DNA of 24,992 nucleotides. Origin: Deltaproteobacteria bacterium UBA5754. Lineage in GTDB: Bacteria; Desulfobacterota; Dissulfuribacteria; Dissulfuribacterales; UBA5754. Position numbers and translations under genes: made by a program. Position 1 is the stretch's first letter. Each line of letters opens with the position of its first letter. The DNA is taken from NCBI GenBank assembly GCA_002419025.1, contig DIFG01000068.1, forward strand, positions 4,944-29,935, read 5' to 3'. Positions 22,882-24,992 of the stretch are shown piece by piece. Below the pieces are notes generated by a model, which was given only the letters and a program-made list of their open reading frames with translations, searched no databases and had not been told where the DNA came from.

Positions 22882-22946
22882 AGGTTTTTTTTCGGTATCC
22901 TGAATCTGTGATATATGCACTCGACCTTTCGATTTTATTAGAATAA

Positions 22947-23010
22947 GCCGACAGTCGGGGTTTTTGTGTGAGGCGCCCATGGACGGGCACCGTCGGCCAA
23001 CGGATTCAGA
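22947..23010 (+). repeat. Palindromic repeat element, copy B (upstream of the DUF1992 gene)
   Basis: Positions 22947-22984 repeat copy A (minus strand 5075-5035). This copy also has the closing arm: GCCGAC (22947-22952) pairs with GTCGGC (22992-22997), with an inner GCCC/GGGC hairpin around ATGGAC. The right flank CAACGGATTCAGAT resembles the outer flank of copy A. It ends six bases before the DUF1992 start, so it would lie in that gene's leader. Confidence 0.65.
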
Positions 23011-23016
23011 TGATCT

Positions 23017-23394
23017 ATGTTTGAAAGGATCGCAGAGAATCGGATCAGGGACGCCATGGAGCGTGGGGAGTTGGATGATCTCCCTGGAAAGGGCCGTCCG
23101 CTTGTCTTCGAAGACGATTCCTTTGTCCCGCCAGATCTGCGCATGGCCTACAAGATCCTCAAGAACGCGGGGTTTCTTCCCCCGGAGCTCCAGGCTACAA
23201 GGGATATCCAAAACACCATCGACCTTCTGGAAGACCTCGAGGACGAACAGGAGCGCTACCGACAGGTCCAGAAGCTCAATCTCCTCGTCACCAAGGCCAA
23301 TCTCCTGCGAAAACGCCCCATAGCCTTTGAGGAACAGCAGGTCTACTACGAAAAGATCGTGGAAAGGGTCTCAGTCAGGAAGAAACGCCGCTGA
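23017..23394 (+). CDS. DUF1992 family protein (DnaJ-C28-like, YhdN-type)
   Basis: The 125-residue protein carries the DUF1992 signature from its first residues: ERIAENRIRDAMERGELDDL (3-22) and LPGKGRPL (22-29), then PDLRMAYKILKNAGFLPPE (39-57). The rest is helical and charged, ending in RKKRR. The family is related to the C-terminal region of DNAJC28; its function is unknown and it has no J domain. No clear ribosome binding site is present. The palindromic element copy B occupies the leader. It is divergent from recN and overlaps the YihY-family gene tail-to-tail by 20 bases. Confidence 0.88.
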   Translation: MFERIAENRIRDAMERGELDDLPGKGRPLVFEDDSFVPPDLRMAYKILKNAGFLPPELQATRDIQNTIDLLEDLEDEQERYRQVQKLNLLVTKANLLRKRPIAFEEQQVYYEKIVERVSVRKKRR

Positions 23395-24763
23395 ATCCGT
23401 TACGGCCGGCCGATCTCAGAACCTCTTCAAGGGACAGGCCTTTGATGCCCTTTTTCATTTCTTCGAGGGTCTTTTTGGCTGTCTTCCCTCCGGGGGTCGA
23501 GGAGACGACCTCGCCAAAAACCGTCTCGATCACCTCGTCTGCGGAGATCTTGTCCGCATCTGTGGCCGGGAGATATTCCCGACGCTTGCTGTCTGAACAG
23601 CGGAGGACACCGCCTTTTTCAAGGGCCTCGGTGAGTCCTTGCAGAAGGCCTTCGTCCGTGGACATGCGCATGGCGATGTCTGAAAGGCGGCTCGTCTTTC
23701 GTTCCGAGAAGTCCCGAAAGATCTCGTGCAGGAGATCGAACGCGAGGGCGAGTCTTTCCGCAGGTGCGGTCTCTTGGGCGTCCGGGCGGTAACGACGCCA
23801 TACCTGTAGGGCATAGGCCGTTTCCGCGCCGATGAGAAAAACGATCCAGCCTGCATATATCCAGACCAGAAAGAGCGGGAGGGTGGCGAAGGACCCGAAG
23901 ATGGCGTTGTGCCTGGTGACTCCCACCTGGAGCTTGATGTAACAAAACTGGGCAAGGATCCAGCCGGCACCTCCTACCATCCCGCCTGCGAGGGCGTAGT
24001 TGATGGGGACGTGATGATGGGGGAGTATGCGGTAGAGAAGGGCGAAGGTCCCGGCGAAGAGGAGGACGTTGAGAAAGGCGAAGACCGCGGGGTTGGCCCC
24101 GGAGATCGGGACGGACTCTATGAATCTTCCCCAGATGCCGCTTCCCGAGAGGTAACCCGAGACAGAAAAAAGGACGCTTGCGGAAAGCGGTAGAATGATG
24201 AGAAAAAGGAGGTAATTGGCGATCCTCCGCATGATAGGGCGGTCGGAATAGGCTTGCCAGATGGAATTGAGGGCAGTTTCGATGGAGTTCATGATGGTAT
24301 AGAAGGCGAGGAGAAACCCGAACATGCCCACGGCCCCAAGGGTCGCGAAATTTGTCCGGTCCACGTATTCGAAGACCATATCGGCGGCCCGCCTGAGATG
24401 GGAAGATGCGGTGCCAGGCCTGTCATTTTCCGTTCTTTCATTGAGATGCGGGATTCCCGAATGGGCTTCATCGGAGTCCAGCCGCTCAATGTATCCATAC
24501 ACGAGCCCCTTGATCCTTCCTTCGCTTACGAGGCCCTTGAGGACGGCGATCGTGAAGGCGAGGGCGGGAATGAGGGAGAGGACCACGGTGAAGGATAGGG
24601 CGCTCGCCTTGATGGGTATCTCGTCGCGGACAAATTTTCTTGCCACGATGGAAAGGATGCGGCAGAGGGCCTGCAGGCGACGGAAGCCGCTTGATCCTGA
24701 GGGAGACAGGGGGCTCCACACCCAGAAATGGTATGCCTCCATGGCGCGTGCGACCGAGATCAT
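23375..24763 (-). CDS. YihY/UPF0761 family inner-membrane protein
   Basis: The 462-residue protein has the family pattern: a cytoplasmic N-terminus, then about six membrane helices (around 55-78, 143-165, 182-208, 225-250, 262-285, 295-320). It has DEIPIKASALSFTVVLSLIPA (47-67) and IFGSFATLPLFLVWIYAGW (about 288-306). A soluble tail of about 130 residues follows (from RYRPDA), with a winged-helix-like segment (LSDIAMRMSTDEGLLQGLTE). The family was once misnamed ribonuclease BN; its function is not established. The start is uncertain: ATG 24763 and ATG 24742 both lack a clear ribosome binding site. A run of Asp/Glu/His (about 94-125) between the first two helices is unusual and probably periplasmic. 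Confidence 0.9.
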   Translation of the reverse strand: MISVARAMEAYHFWVWSPLSPSGSSGFRRLQALCRILSIVARKFVRDEIPIKASALSFTVVLSLIPALAFTIAVLKGLVSEGRIKGLVYGYIERLDSDEAHSGIPHLNERTENDRPGTASSHLRRAADMVFEYVDRTNFATLGAVGMFGFLLAFYTIMNSIETALNSIWQAYSDRPIMRRIANYLLFLIILPLSASVLFSVSGYLSGSGIWGRFIESVPISGANPAVFAFLNVLLFAGTFALLYRILPHHHVPINYALAGGMVGGAGWILAQFCYIKLQVGVTRHNAIFGSFATLPLFLVWIYAGWIVFLIGAETAYALQVWRRYRPDAQETAPAERLALAFDLLHEIFRDFSERKTSRLSDIAMRMSTDEGLLQGLTEALEKGGVLRCSDSKRREYLPATDADKISADEVIETVFGEVVSSTPGGKTAKKTLEEMKKGIKGLSLEEVLRSAGRNGFSGVSS

Positions 24764-24928
24764 AATTTTGCGCCAGAAGGTCTTGCAGAAACAGGAGGGA
24801 GCCCAGGGTGCAAGGGGTTTCGTCCGGTCATGTCTCCATGATATCTTATTTGGCTACCTTGAAAAGTTGGCTCTTCGTCATTTCGTGTGGAATTTGATCG
24901 GTTTCCAGTGCGCAGTTGCATACCGCCT

Positions 24929-24960
24929 CGTCATTCCGGCGGAGGCCGGAATCCAGTATA
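24929..24960 (+). repeat. Half of another dispersed palindromic repeat
   Basis: The 28 bases 24929-24956 match the reverse complement of 12766-12793 with one mismatch. They fold as ATTCCGGC (24933-24940) with GCCGGAAT (24945-24952) around GGAG. The match continues a few bases into CCAGTAT. The other half and the terminal repeat are not seen before the window ends. Apart from this, the 229-base stretch 24764-24992 holds no gene or clear signal that I could see. Confidence 0.75.
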
Positions 24961-24992
24961 GAACGTGAATTATGAAGCCGTGCGTCTATCTT

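Noticed and set aside
22866..22890. CAGTG...CACTG followed by eight T residues, read as a terminator
   Set aside because: The stem is only five pairs, and no plus-strand gene ends before it.
24324..24968. Plus-strand open frame ending in VIPAEAGIQ
   Set aside because: It is antisense to the YihY-family gene, and its end is the usual translation of the dispersed palindromic repeat.

Overview
The window looks like chromosomal DNA of a GC-rich, probably anaerobic deltaproteobacterium (Desulfobacterota sense). This is inferred from gene content: a fused homocysteine methyltransferase/methylenetetrahydrofolate reductase, a ferritin-like rubrerythrin relative, HDOD-domain and hybrid histidine kinases, an S23 four-helix-bundle protein, and dispersed palindromic repeats ending in TCGTAAAAA. 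No species can be named from the sequence alone. Most of it is compact housekeeping DNA with short gaps, four-base ATGA overlaps and three tail-to-tail overlaps.

Layout. At 1-530 (minus strand) an S23-type four-helix-bundle gene ends inside a degenerate integron attC-like site, which abuts the end of a dispersed repeat. At 571-4829 (minus) lies an operon ettA > rlmI-like > ubiD-like, with a candidate promoter and two palindromic repeats upstream. At 5189-5311 (plus) is tRNA-Arg(UCG) followed by a strong terminator. At 5622-9780 (plus) is a two-gene signalling unit, HDOD-GAF-kinase then REC-PAS-kinase-REC, with no DNA-binding output. It overlaps tail-to-tail a minus-strand M48 metalloprotease with a TPR-like tail (9729-11534). 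Then come a small membrane protein, an endonuclease III-like glycosylase, a palindromic repeat element (12694-12850), a ferritin-like gene (minus) and a YgiQ-type radical SAM gene (plus).

At 15212-22817 (minus) five genes form a tightly coupled chain, recN > PP-loop thiouridylase-like > PpiD/SurA-like isomerase > homocysteine methyltransferase-MTHFR > LysM lytic transglycosylase, with stop/start overlaps of 4, 8, 4 and 4 bases. Divergent from recN is a DUF1992 gene, overlapping tail-to-tail a YihY-family membrane protein. The window closes in another copy of the dispersed repeat.

Functionally, the ettA block concerns translation (ribosome throttling and 23S rRNA methylation) plus a prenyl-FMN-type decarboxylase. 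The recN block mixes DNA repair, probable tRNA thiolation, envelope protein folding, methionine/folate C1 metabolism and peptidoglycan cleavage. Its co-transcription is inferred from overlaps, not from a shared pathway. I did not find a clearly new defence or biosynthetic system. The most interesting leads are the attC-like cassette end, a 38-41-base palindromic element upstream of both ettA and the DUF1992 gene, the two-kinase unit without an output domain, and non-canonical key residues in the UbiD-like, endonuclease III-like and ferritin-like proteins.
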